NCBI RefSeq assembly: GCF_000590555.1
Contig: NC_022198.1
Coordinates: 1,854,028 to 1,918,027 of the forward strand
Direction: 5' to 3'
Source: Corynebacterium argentoratense DSM 44202
GTDB lineage: Bacteria > Actinomycetota > Actinomycetes > Mycobacteriales > Mycobacteriaceae
DNA length: 64,000 nucleotides
Position numbers and translations under genes: made by a program. The notes under the pieces were generated by a model that did not search any database, was not told where the DNA came from, and worked only from the letters and a program-made list of their open reading frames with translations. Below, piece after piece: positions 27,674 to 36,516 of this stretch (the first letter of the stretch is position 1; every line of letters starts with the position of its first letter).

Positions 27674-28981
27674 GTGAACACAACCCCCCAAGGGCCCACC
27701 AACAGCCCTTCCAATGGTGACACCCTGCCAGACCTGGCCGACACCATCGCCGACAACGTCGCCGACACCGCCGACGGCTCCGACGCAGCCATGCCGGCCA
27801 GCACCGACCGCGCCATCATCATCGGCCGCGACGGCCGCTGGGTCGCAGGGTGGGCACTGCGTTTCATCGTCGTAGCCATCGCCCTCTACATCGCAAGCAT
27901 CGGGCTCGCGAAAGTATGGATCGGCATCCTCCCCATCCTGCTCTCCATCCTGGTGTGCACCGTTCTATGGCCGCCCGTGCGCTGGCTACGCGCGCACAAA
28001 TTCCCGCCGGCACTAGCCGTCGCAACCGTCGTGCTCAGCTGCTTCGCCATCGTCGGCGGCATCTTCGCCGCCATGGCGCCCACGGTGACCAGCCAGTCCA
28101 AGGAGCTCTACGACCAGGCCCTCGCCGGCGCGCACAAACTGCAGGACTACATCCAAGGCCCGCCGCTCAACATCAAAGCCGAGCAGGTCAACAACGCCGT
28201 CGACGAACTCCTCGACAAGGCACGCGCCCAAGGCGACGCCATCACCTCCGGCGTGATCAGCAGCGTCTCCACTGCCACTGAGGTCATCGCGACCGGCGTG
28301 ATCTGCCTTGTCCTCACCTTCTTCTTCCTCAAAGACGGCCCCAAGTTCCTCCCCTGGGTGCGCCGTACCACCGGCCCTACCTGGGGCTACCACCTCACCG
28401 AGGTTCTCAGCCGCACCTGGGTAACCCTCGCCGGCTTCATCCGCGCGCAGGCCATGGTCTCCCTCGTCGATGCCATCTTCATCGGCATCGGCCTGCTCGT
28501 CCTGAAGGTGCCGCTCGCGCTCGTGCTGGTCGTCCTGACCTTCTTCGCCGGCTTCATCCCGATCGTCGGCGCCATCTCCGCAGGCGCGATCTCCGTCCTC
28601 ATCGCCTTGGTGTCTAACGGTGTCACCAACGCCATCATGGTGCTCGTACTCATCATCGCCGTCCAGCAGTTGGAGAGCCACATCCTCTCCCCCATCCTCC
28701 AGTCCAAGGCCATGGATCTGCACCCCGTTATCGTGCTGCTGTCTGTCACCGTCGGTGGCGGACTGTTCAAGATCATCGGCGCTTTCCTGGCTGTGCCCGT
28801 CGCCGCCACCATCGCCGTATGGATCCGCTACCACGGTGACCTCGTAGCCCTTCGCGCCGGTGAGAAAACCACCGATGACATCGAACTGGCCACCGGTGAC
28901 AACAACGACGACAGCGGTAACGTCCTCGACACCATCAAGACGAAACTCTCCGCCATGGCAACTAAAACCAAAAAGGCATAG
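27674..28981 (+). CDS. AI-2E family transporter (PerM/TqsA-type permease)
   Basis: A 435-residue membrane protein. An acidic cytoplasmic N-terminal segment (residues 1-50) precedes two helices (RFIVVAIALYIASIGLAKVW, ILPILLSILVCTVLW) and a third at 117-140. A soluble-looking stretch (SQSKELYDQALAGAHKLQDY) is followed by the paired helices with FFAGFIPIVGAISAGAISVL and QQLESHILSPILQSKAMDLHP, the signature of this family. Start GTG 27674, with AAGGTGA just upstream. Family members move various small molecules; the substrate here is unknown and a role in AI-2 export should not be assumed. Confidence 0.88.
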   Translation: MNTTPQGPTNSPSNGDTLPDLADTIADNVADTADGSDAAMPASTDRAIIIGRDGRWVAGWALRFIVVAIALYIASIGLAKVWIGILPILLSILVCTVLWPPVRWLRAHKFPPALAVATVVLSCFAIVGGIFAAMAPTVTSQSKELYDQALAGAHKLQDYIQGPPLNIKAEQVNNAVDELLDKARAQGDAITSGVISSVSTATEVIATGVICLVLTFFFLKDGPKFLPWVRRTTGPTWGYHLTEVLSRTWVTLAGFIRAQAMVSLVDAIFIGIGLLVLKVPLALVLVVLTFFAGFIPIVGAISAGAISVLIALVSNGVTNAIMVLVLIIAVQQLESHILSPILQSKAMDLHPVIVLLSVTVGGGLFKIIGAFLAVPVAATIAVWIRYHGDLVALRAGEKTTDDIELATGDNNDDSGNVLDTIKTKLSAMATKTKKA

Positions 28982-29035
28982 AGCTAACCCGCCCCTAGCT
29001 TTCCGGGCATGGCCAGCTGATTTAAGCTACTGGCC

Positions 29036-31837
29036 ATGCCCCTTTTCGCTTCCTGCCCCACGATCACCGCAGAGACGATGACTATAGGCCTCCTCGGCCT
29101 CATCCTCTCCGCCCCAGCTTGGTGGTTTTTCGGCAAGGGAGTCGCCCGCCTAGTCACCTTCATCCGTTCAGGCGCGAAAGAAAACACAATTAATGACGTC
29201 GCGGAGCTCACCGCGACAAGCAGGCTCAACCAGCCAGGCCGACGGCTGGCCACCCTCGTCAAAGAGGTGGCACTGCACACCGAACTCGCCCGCAAGCCAC
29301 TGGTCGCCGCAGCGCACTGGCTGGTCATGGTCGGCTTCCTCCTCGGATCCTTCGTGTGGTTCGAGGCCTACATCCAAACCTTCAACCCCGCAGGCGGATG
29401 GCCACTCATCGGCCGTACCGCCGCCTACCATGCGGTCGACGAGTTCCTGGGCGTCGGCACAGTCCTCGGCATCCTCGTGTTGATGGTCATTCGAAGGCTC
29501 AACCGCCGCCGCTTCTACGGCTCCAACGAACGAGCAGCACTCTTCGTCGAACTGGTCGTCCTGCTCGAAGGCGCCGGGATGATCCTCGTCAAAGCGGGCA
29601 AAATCTCCACCTACCCGCTGCTCAACCACGCCGACTGGACCTCCCCTGTCTCCGGACTCATCGCACAGTGGCTACCCGCCAACGCCACCATGGTCAGCGC
29701 CTTCGCACTGCTCAAACTACTCACCGGCATGGTGTGGCTCTACATCGTCGGCCAACAACTGTCCTGGGGTGTCGCCTGGCACAGATTCCTCGCATTCTTC
29801 AACATCTTCTACCAGCGCAACCCCGACGGCGCGCCCGCGCTAGGCAAACTGCCCACCCCCAACCTCGACGCGACGTCATCAACCGGCGAAGACACCCCAC
29901 CCGGAGTCGGCACCGTCGGCCACATGCCGTGGAAAATGCTACTCGACGCCGCTACCTGCACCGAATGCGGCCGCTGCCAAGAACAATGCCCCGCATGGAA
30001 CACCGGTAAGCCACTGAGCCCCAAACTGTTCGTCCGCGACCTCCGCGACGCCGCCCTCGACGGCCCCGCCTACCTCACCCTCGTCGACAACGTCATCGAA
30101 CCCGACGTGCTGTGGTCCTGCACCAACTGCGGCGCCTGCGTCGAACAATGCCCCGTCGACATCGAGCACATCGACCACGTCGCAAACCTCCGCCGCTACC
30201 AAGTACTCGGCGCCTCCGACTTCCCCAGCGAACTCACCAGCCTGTTCAAAAACGTCGAAACCAAAGGCAACCCCTGGGGACGCAACTCCAGCGAACGCAT
30301 GGACTGGATCGAAGCCGCCCGCCGCGACGGCATCGAGGTCCCACTCGCCCACGAAGTCGACGACTTCGAATACCTCTTCTGGGTCGGCTGCGCCGGCACC
30401 TACGACGACAACGCCCGCGCAACCACCCGCGCAACCGTCGAACTCCTGCACACAGCCGGCGTGAAATTCGCCGTCCTCGGCAGCGACGAAACCTGCACCG
30501 GCGACCCCGTACGCCGCGCAGGCAACGAATTCCTGTTCCAAATGCTGGCGCAAGAAAACGTCAACACCCTCAACAACGCCTTCGGCAACAATGACGCCGC
30601 GGAAGAGGCGACGTCATCACGCGCGCAGCGCAAAATCATCACCACCTGCGCACACTGCTTCAACACCCTCCGCAACGAATACCCCGACTTCGGCGGACAC
30701 TTCGACGTATTCCACCACACACAACTGCTTAACCGCCTGGTCCGCGAAGGGCTACTGAAGCCGATCCCCCGGACATCGAGCGACCGCAAGCCGATCACTT
30801 ACCACGACCCCTGCTTCCTCGGCCGACACAACAAGGTGTTCGACCCACCCCGCGAACTGCTGGAATCCATCGCCGGCGGGCCAGCCGGGCTGGTCGAAAT
30901 GAACCGCAACCGCAACAATGGCTTCTGCTGCGGTGCCGGTGGTGCGCGCATGTTCATGGAAGAAAAACTCGGCACACGCATCGCCGACAACCGCGCAGAA
31001 GAAGCCCGCTCGACCGGCGCTGGCGAAGTGGCCGTCGGCTGCCCCTTCTGCAACACCATGCTCGGCGGAGGAATCAAGGCGACAGCTGCCGCTGGTGAAG
31101 ACGCCGCCGATGCACCCCAGGTGCGGGACGTTGCCGTGATGCTACGCGATTCAATCATGGTCGACGGCGCGCTTCCCAAACCCCGCGCGAAAGCGTTCCT
31201 CGGGACACCGGTTCGACGACAGCGCAGCGAAACTACAGTTAACGAGCCTGCAGTCACTGAACAGCCCACCGGATCTGTGGGCTCAGTGGGCTCTGTGGAT
31301 TCTGAGAAGCCCGCCGCCCCAGCGGGTTCGCCCGCCCCAGTGGTGCCTGTGCCGCCAGCTCCGCCAGCGCCCGCTGCACCAGCACCCGGCGGTGCTGTGC
31401 CCAAGCCAGGCGGCAGTGCCTCGAAACCGGGCAGCAGTGTCCCCCGCCCCGGCGGTGCTGTGCCTAAGCCAGGCGCGTCAGTGCCCAAACCCGCTACACC
31501 AGCACCCGGCGGTGCTGTGCCCAAGCCAGGCAGCGCAGCACCCGCACCCGGCAGCGCTGTCCCCAAGCCAGGCACATCAGTGCCCAAGCCCGCTGCACCA
31601 GCACCCGGCGGTGCTGTGCCCAAGCCAGGCAGCGCAGCACCCGCACCCGGCGGTGCTGTGCCCAAGCCAGGCGCATCCGTACCCAAGCCAGGCAGCGCAG
31701 CACCCGCACCCGGCGGTGCTGTCCCCAAGCCAGGCGCATCAGTGCCCAAGCCAGGCAGCAGTGCCCCGAAACCGGGCAGCAGTGTCCCCCGCCCCGGCGG
31801 TGCTGTGCCCCGCCCGGGCTCTGACACAGACTCCTAA
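29036..31837 (+). CDS. Membrane Fe-S oxidoreductase (heterodisulfide-reductase/CCG-domain) with repetitive C-terminal tail
   Basis: A 933-residue protein resembling actinobacterial (Fe-S)-binding proteins such as M. tuberculosis Rv0338c. The N-terminal 270 residues hold several membrane helices like NarI-type haem b subunits. Two 4Fe-4S motifs follow: CTECGRCQEQCP (about 307) and CTNCGACVEQCP (about 361). Two CCG domains come next, the second with FCCGAGGARMFMEE (about 631). From about residue 755 the chain is Pro/Gly/Ala/Lys repeats, unusual for the family. It probably moves electrons between the quinone pool and an unknown donor. The start is uncertain: ATG 29036 or ATG 29078 (MTIGLLG). It follows the AI-2E gene by 54 bases. 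Confidence 0.85.
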   Translation: MPLFASCPTITAETMTIGLLGLILSAPAWWFFGKGVARLVTFIRSGAKENTINDVAELTATSRLNQPGRRLATLVKEVALHTELARKPLVAAAHWLVMVGFLLGSFVWFEAYIQTFNPAGGWPLIGRTAAYHAVDEFLGVGTVLGILVLMVIRRLNRRRFYGSNERAALFVELVVLLEGAGMILVKAGKISTYPLLNHADWTSPVSGLIAQWLPANATMVSAFALLKLLTGMVWLYIVGQQLSWGVAWHRFLAFFNIFYQRNPDGAPALGKLPTPNLDATSSTGEDTPPGVGTVGHMPWKMLLDAATCTECGRCQEQCPAWNTGKPLSPKLFVRDLRDAALDGPAYLTLVDNVIEPDVLWSCTNCGACVEQCPVDIEHIDHVANLRRYQVLGASDFPSELTSLFKNVETKGNPWGRNSSERMDWIEAARRDGIEVPLAHEVDDFEYLFWVGCAGTYDDNARATTRATVELLHTAGVKFAVLGSDETCTGDPVRRAGNEFLFQMLAQENVNTLNNAFGNNDAAEEATSSRAQRKIITTCAHCFNTLRNEYPDFGGHFDVFHHTQLLNRLVREGLLKPIPRTSSDRKPITYHDPCFLGRHNKVFDPPRELLESIAGGPAGLVEMNRNRNNGFCCGAGGARMFMEEKLGTRIADNRAEEARSTGAGEVAVGCPFCNTMLGGGIKATAAAGEDAADAPQVRDVAVMLRDSIMVDGALPKPRAKAFLGTPVRRQRSETTVNEPAVTEQPTGSVGSVGSVDSEKPAAPAGSPAPVVPVPPAPPAPAAPAPGGAVPKPGGSASKPGSSVPRPGGAVPKPGASVPKPATPAPGGAVPKPGSAAPAPGSAVPKPGTSVPKPAAPAPGGAVPKPGSAAPAPGGAVPKPGASVPKPGSAAPAPGGAVPKPGASVPKPGSSAPKPGSSVPRPGGAVPRPGSDTDS
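31384..31818 (+). repeat. Tandem coding repeats (PGGAVPKPG units)
   Basis: The 3' end of the Fe-S oxidoreductase gene is made of imperfect 15-60 base units encoding PGGAVPKPG, PGSAAPAPG, PGASVPKPG and similar. Some 60-base blocks (around 31500-31560, 31600-31660 and 31690-31750) are almost identical at the DNA level, so copy number probably varies between strains. The encoded tail would be extended, positively charged and flexible. Confidence 0.9.
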
Positions 31838-31926
31838 GTGCACTGAAATGGGCAAATTACACCATTTACCGAGTGTTTTGCCTGGTCGTTTCTCCCAAAG
31901 TCGCATATTTGCCCATTTCGGTGCAC
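31838..31926. repeat. Long palindromic element A
   Basis: The 20-base arms 31838-31857 (GTGCACTGAAATGGGCAAAT) and 31907-31926 are inverted repeats with 19 of 20 pairs (one G-T wobble), around a 49-base loop. It starts right at the stop codon of the Fe-S oxidoreductase. The loop is too long for a normal terminator and no T-run follows. The loop resembles the reverse complement of the loop of element B. Confidence 0.85.
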
Positions 31927-32000
31927 GGCGTCGTCGTCACTGCGCTGCTCCTACCAACCCGACCTGCAGAGCCCACCAACCCGATCGCCGCCTATTACGC

Positions 32001-32088
32001 AGTACAAAAAACCGGCAGATTTCCCTTTCCCACTAAATTGACCTGCGGAAACGTCCCGTAAACTCTAAATCTGCCGGTTTTTTGTACT
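32001..32088. repeat. Long palindromic element B
   Basis: The 22-base arms 32001-32022 (AGTACAAAAAACCGGCAGAT plus TT) and 32067-32088 are perfect inverted repeats around a 44-base loop. It lies 80 bases before alaT. Apart from elements A and B and the alaT promoter, 31838-32168 holds no gene that I can see. Confidence 0.9.
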
Positions 32089-32156
32089 TCTCCCATCAAA
32101 TCCGCCCTCAACACCGCCCGCCACCAACACACCCCACTAACTAGAGGCGCTCCTTA

Positions 32157-32162
32157 TATACT
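32157..32162 (+). promoter_or_regulatory. -10 element of a leaderless alaT promoter
   Basis: TATACT ends six bases before the alaT ATG at 32169, so transcription probably starts at or next to the A of the start codon. No Shine-Dalgarno sequence precedes the ATG, which fits a leaderless message. Confidence 0.7.
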
Positions 32163-32168
32163 GTGCCA

Positions 32169-33410
32169 ATGAGTAACTCGCAGTACAGGCCCCGACGTAT
32201 TTTTGACCAGTCGGAAAAGATGAAGGACGTTCTCTACGAGATTCGTGGCCCGGTATCTGCGGAAGCGGAACGCCTTGAGCTGGACGGCCACCGTATTTTG
32301 AAGCTGAACACCGGCAACCCGGCGGTCTTCGGTTTCGAGGCGCCGGATGTGATCATGCGCGACATGATCGCTGCGCTTCCGACCTCGCAAGGCTACACCA
32401 CTTCGAAGGGCATCATCCCTGCTCGCCGCGCGATCGTGACGCGCTACGAGGTTATTGAGGGTTTCCCTTACTTCGACGTCAATGATGTTTTCTTGGGCAA
32501 TGGCGTGTCTGAGCTGATCAGTATGGTCACTCAGGCGTTGCTTAATGACGGCGACGAGGTATTGATCCCCATGCCGGATTATCCTCTCTGGACTGCGGCA
32601 ACGTCTCTGGCTGGCGGTAAGCCGGTGCACTACTTGTGCGATGAGGAGGATGATTGGAATCCTTCCATCGAGGATATCCGCGCGAAGGTGACGGATAAGA
32701 CCAAGGCGATTGTTGTGATCAACCCGAACAATCCGACGGGTGCGGTGTATTCCCGCAAGGTGTTGGAGGAGATCGCCCAGGTTGCGCGCGAAAACGATCT
32801 GCTGATCCTCGCTGATGAGATTTACGATCGGATCCTGTACGACGGTGCCGAGCACATTTCGATGGCCCAGGTCGCTCCCGACATGCTGTGTATTACGTTT
32901 AATGGTTTGTCGAAGGCGTATCGTGTGGCTGGTTACCGCGCGGGGTGGATGATTTTGACGGGGCCGAAGCATCATGCGGCTGGCTTTATTGAGGGCCTCG
33001 AGCTGCTGGCCAGTACTCGCTTGTGTCCGAATGCTCCTGCTCAGCACGCTGTTCAGGTGGCTTTGGGTGGGCGTCAGTCTATCTATGATCTCACGTGTAA
33101 GGGCGGCCGTTTGTTGGAGCAGCGCAATGTTGCGTACGAGAAGCTCAATGAGATCCCGGGTATTAGCTGCACTAAGCCGATGGGCGCGCTGTATTGCTTC
33201 CCGAAGATCGACCGCAATGTTTATGACATTCATGACGACGCCCAGTTCATGCTTGATCTCCTGCGCGCGGAGAAGATTCTGATGGTTCAAGGGACGGGTT
33301 TTAACTGGCCGGAGCCGGATCATTTCCGTGTGGTGACGTTGCCGTGGGCGAAGGATCTGGAGATCGCGATCGATCGGATCGGTAACTTCTTGGCCAGCTA
33401 CAAGCAGTAG
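32169..33410 (+). CDS. alaT: Alanine aminotransferase (AlaT-type, PLP-dependent)
   Basis: A 413-residue fold-type I aminotransferase. NPNNPTGAVYS is the substrate/PLP Asn loop, LADEIYDRILYDG holds the PLP-pyridine Asp and Tyr, FNGLSKAYRVAGYRAGW holds the Schiff-base Lys, and NWPEPDHFRVVTLP the carboxylate-binding Arg. AlaT in Corynebacterium makes alanine from pyruvate using glutamate. I chose ATG 32169 (MSNSQYRPRRIFDQSEK) over GTG 32163 because the -10 at 32157-32162 leaves no room for the earlier codon. The YibE/F gene follows after 31 bases. Confidence 0.93.
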   Translation: MSNSQYRPRRIFDQSEKMKDVLYEIRGPVSAEAERLELDGHRILKLNTGNPAVFGFEAPDVIMRDMIAALPTSQGYTTSKGIIPARRAIVTRYEVIEGFPYFDVNDVFLGNGVSELISMVTQALLNDGDEVLIPMPDYPLWTAATSLAGGKPVHYLCDEEDDWNPSIEDIRAKVTDKTKAIVVINPNNPTGAVYSRKVLEEIAQVARENDLLILADEIYDRILYDGAEHISMAQVAPDMLCITFNGLSKAYRVAGYRAGWMILTGPKHHAAGFIEGLELLASTRLCPNAPAQHAVQVALGGRQSIYDLTCKGGRLLEQRNVAYEKLNEIPGISCTKPMGALYCFPKIDRNVYDIHDDAQFMLDLLRAEKILMVQGTGFNWPEPDHFRVVTLPWAKDLEIAIDRIGNFLASYKQ

Positions 33411-33441
33411 TGGGCTGCTGGGGGCGGTAGGCTACCTGTTT

Positions 33442-34803
33442 ATGGGTCGTCATCATAAGCCTTCGGGTTCTGCCGCTTCTGGTTCTTCTGTCGCACGCAC
33501 GCCTGCTTCTTCGGATAATGACGCCGCGTCGGGTTCTGGTTGGCGTCCGCGTGCGCGTGCCACTGGTAGGGATTATCGTGAGCCGTTCACTGTGGTGCAG
33601 TGGGTGTTGTCGATTTTCTTGATGCTTGGTGCGGTGGCGACTGTTGTTGGCTTGGTTGTGTTGTGGCCGGCTAGCAGTGAGCCGCGTGTGGCGCCGGAGT
33701 TTTCCGCGACGTCACCGCTGCCGAAGAGTCAGGTGTCGGGCGAGGTTGTTATCCGTGACCAGGGTACGTGTAATACACCGTCGGTGGGGAGGGTGTTTGA
33801 TTCGGCTCCGGTGACTCCTTTGTCGACCCAGGAGGCGCAGTGTGAGCGTGCGATTGTGCAGATTGATTCTGGGCAGAATGCGGGCAAGCGCACCTTGTTG
33901 TTGATTGGGGAGCATCCGGGAGATCCTCAGCTGAAGGAGGGGGAGAAGGTCCGTTTGGCGGAGCAGGAGTCTGCTGATGGCCAGGTGGGCTACACGTTTA
34001 CCGATTATCAGCGTGGCCACAAGTTGCTGGGTTGGGGTATTGCGACGGCGTTAGCGATTGTGCTGATTGGTGCGTGGCGGGGTGCTCGGTCGTTGGTTGG
34101 TTTGGCGATCACGTTGGGTGCGGTTGGGGTGTTTTTGATCCCTGCGTTGTTGCATGGCGGTCCGCCGTTGGCGTTGGCTGTTGTGTGCGGCTCGGCGGTG
34201 TTGTACCTGGTCTTGTATTTGGTGCATGGGTTTAGTTGGAAGACGTCGGCGGCGTTGGCTGGCACTGTGATTTCGTTGGTGTTGGCGGCGGTGTTGGCGC
34301 ATCTTGCGATTGGCCAGAATCAGTTGCGCGGGTTGGGCAATGAGGACAATCTGCTGATTCAGTTGTATTTGCCGGATGTGACGGTCACGGGGCTGATGTT
34401 GTGTGGGTTCATTATTGGCGCGCTGGGTGTGCTTAATGACGTCACGATTGCGCAGGCGTCGACGGTCAACGAGCTGGCGGACATTGAGCCGAATGCGAAT
34501 CCGTGGCGGTTGTTTGCTGGTGCGATGAAGGTGGGGCGTGACCATATTGCGTCGATGGTGTACACGTTGGTGTTGTCGTACACGGGTGCGGCGTTGCCTT
34601 TGTTGCTGCTGTTGAGTGTCGCGGATCGTCCGTTTGGTGAGGTGTTGACGTCTGATGTGATGGCGACGGAGTTGTTACGTTCTGCGATTGGTGCGTTGGC
34701 ATTGGCGTTGGCGGTGCCGATTACGACGGCGATCGCGGCGTTTAGTGTGGTTGGTCAGCGTCGTTTGGATGCGGCGGCGGAGCAAGGGGTGAAGCTGCCT
34801 TAA
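33442..34803 (+). CDS. YibE/F family membrane protein
   Basis: A 453-residue protein. A Ser/Arg-rich cytoplasmic N terminus and one helix (VVQWVLSIFLMLGAVATVVG) precede an extracytoplasmic domain of about 120 residues (VSGEVVIRDQGTCNTPSVG). Then come about seven helices, with the family signature IGALGVLNDVTIAQASTV and NPWRLFAGAMKVGRDHIASMV. Function of the family is unknown. ATG 33442 is preceded by TAGGCT (33428-33433), a likely -10 for a near-leaderless start, so it may be transcribed independently of alaT. Confidence 0.88.
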   Translation: MGRHHKPSGSAASGSSVARTPASSDNDAASGSGWRPRARATGRDYREPFTVVQWVLSIFLMLGAVATVVGLVVLWPASSEPRVAPEFSATSPLPKSQVSGEVVIRDQGTCNTPSVGRVFDSAPVTPLSTQEAQCERAIVQIDSGQNAGKRTLLLIGEHPGDPQLKEGEKVRLAEQESADGQVGYTFTDYQRGHKLLGWGIATALAIVLIGAWRGARSLVGLAITLGAVGVFLIPALLHGGPPLALAVVCGSAVLYLVLYLVHGFSWKTSAALAGTVISLVLAAVLAHLAIGQNQLRGLGNEDNLLIQLYLPDVTVTGLMLCGFIIGALGVLNDVTIAQASTVNELADIEPNANPWRLFAGAMKVGRDHIASMVYTLVLSYTGAALPLLLLLSVADRPFGEVLTSDVMATELLRSAIGALALALAVPITTAIAAFSVVGQRRLDAAAEQGVKLP

Positions 34804-34873
34804 AACAGATCAAAGGTGGGGCCAGAGCTGGTAGAGTGAGGGTCCCGCAACCACCGTCGAAGAAGGCCACCAC

Positions 34874-35239
34874 ATGCTTCGCAGCTCTTTCGGCCTGCAG
34901 CTGGCATTACTAGCCTTACCAAGTGGCCTACTTCTACGGGCACAAAGAGCTACTGGACACCGACACATTCATCAGGTTGCTCATCATCGCAGTCAGTTTC
35001 TACACGGCTAGCAGACTGCCCAGCAGAGGCAGCACCCCACCATGGGTCAGCTGGGTGCTACTCCCCCTTGCTATCGGCGCAGCCTACTGGGCTGCTACAG
35101 AACGAGCATGGGAGATCGCGCACCATGCAGAGCCCATCATCTTCCCCTCGGTAGCATGGGCTTGCTAGTGGCTGTCGCCATTGCATTACTCAACCAGGGG
35201 CTACAGCAAACCAGTGTTCACCCCCGCCCCAAGGCCTGA
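34874..35239 (+). pseudogene. Frameshifted small membrane protein gene
   Basis: From ATG 34874 (RBS-like GAAGAAGG) the frame reads MLRSSFGLQLALLALP and must gain one base at 34919-34922 (ACCAA) to continue VAYFYGHKELLDTDTFIRLL. It goes on through two hydrophobic helices, then must shift back at GGG (35158-35160) to read GLLVAVAIALLNQGLQQT and a stop at 35237-35239. The repaired product would be about 121 residues with four hydrophobic stretches. Each break is a single base in a short homopolymer. I do not recognise the family. Its end overlaps convergent ugd by 22 bases. Confidence 0.65.
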
Positions 35240-36516
35240 TAGTCCCAGCCAGCAGCCTGCCACGCGGCAGAATCCAGCACATTGCGCCCGTCCAAAATCA
35301 CCTTCGAACGCACCCGCTCCCCCACCTCAACGGGGTCGAGGTCGATGAACTCCTGCCATTCGGTAGCCAACACCACCACGTCTGCGCCTTGCACGGCGTC
35401 CGCGCAACTGTCCACGTAGCGAAGTGTCGGATACACCGCTGCAGCATTAGCCATCGCCTGGGGGTCGTACACAGTGGTGGCTGCACCACCCAGCGACAGC
35501 GCTCCAGCCACCGCCAGTGCGGGCGAATCACGAACATCATCACTATTAGGTTTGAAGGCCGCACCCAGCACCGTCACGCGCGCACCCAACAGGCTGCCCC
35601 CGCAGGCTTTGTGCACCAACTGCACCATGCGTTCGCGCCGACGCAGGTTAATCGCGTCAACCTCCAGCAAAAACGTCAGCGCCTCATTAGCGCCGAGCTC
35701 CCCCGCCCGCGCCATGAACGCACGAATATCCTTAGGCAGGCACCCACCACCGAAGCCCAAACCGGCGCCCAGGAACTTCCGCCCGATGCGTTCGTCGTAG
35801 CCGATGGCGTCAGCCAAAGCCATCACGTCGGCGCCTGTACGTTCGCAAATCTCCGACACTGCATTAATGAAGGAAATCTTGGTCGCCAAAAAAGCATTGG
35901 CCGACACCTTCACCAGTTCGGCCGTCGCCAAGTCGGTTTCGAGAAAGGGCGTACCTGCGGCAATGGGCGCCGCATAGATCTCACGCGCCAGTCCCACCAC
36001 GTCAACCGACGGATTGTCGCGAACCCCCAGAACAATACGGTCGGGGGAAATCGTGTCCCTCACCGCGTAGCCCTCGCGCAGGAACTCCGGGTTCCACGCA
36101 ATCTCCACCCGACTGTTCCGTTGCAAGCGCTCCGCCGTCCCCACCGGCACCGTGGACTTGCCCAACAACACATGCCCTGGTCCCGCAGCCTGGGATAACG
36201 CATCCACCGCCGCATCGACGTAGCGCACATCTGCGGCATAGCTACGCGAGCGCTGCGGCGTGCCGACGCCAAGGAAATGTACCTTCGCGAACCTCGCGGC
36301 GTCATCAATACTTGTACTAAAACGCAACCTTCCGGCTCTGATGTTTCGCTGAAGCACTTCCTGCAGCCCCGGTTCGAAGAAGGGAACGCGGCCGGCGCTC
36401 AGTGCCTCGATTTTCGCGGCGTCAACGTCAACGCCCATCACCTGGTGGCCCAACTCCGCCATGCACGCAGCATGCGTCGCCCCCAAGTACCCAGTACCAA
36501 TCACCGACATACGCAT
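35218..36516 (-). CDS. ugd: UDP-glucose 6-dehydrogenase
   Basis: Oxidises UDP-glucose to UDP-glucuronate with two NAD+. The protein has 432 residues. MRMSVIGTGYLGATHAACMA is the NAD-binding Rossmann loop, KSTVPVGTAERL and WNPEFLREGYAV follow, and GLGFGGGCLPKDIRAFM carries the catalytic Cys. VLGAAFKPNSDDVRDSPAL begins the C-terminal domain. The ATG overlaps the stop of the binding-protein gene (TGATG), so it is coupled to the ABC transporter operon. UDP-glucuronate would feed surface polysaccharide. Confidence 0.95.
   Translation of the reverse strand: MRMSVIGTGYLGATHAACMAELGHQVMGVDVDAAKIEALSAGRVPFFEPGLQEVLQRNIRAGRLRFSTSIDDAARFAKVHFLGVGTPQRSRSYAADVRYVDAAVDALSQAAGPGHVLLGKSTVPVGTAERLQRNSRVEIAWNPEFLREGYAVRDTISPDRIVLGVRDNPSVDVVGLAREIYAAPIAAGTPFLETDLATAELVKVSANAFLATKISFINAVSEICERTGADVMALADAIGYDERIGRKFLGAGLGFGGGCLPKDIRAFMARAGELGANEALTFLLEVDAINLRRRERMVQLVHKACGGSLLGARVTVLGAAFKPNSDDVRDSPALAVAGALSLGGAATTVYDPQAMANAAAVYPTLRYVDSCADAVQGADVVVLATEWQEFIDLDPVEVGERVRSKVILDGRNVLDSAAWQAAGWDYQALGRG

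Noticed and set aside
31384..31818. CRISPR-like regular repeats
   Set aside because: Units are in frame with the oxidoreductase gene, lack unique spacers of constant length, and no cas gene is present.
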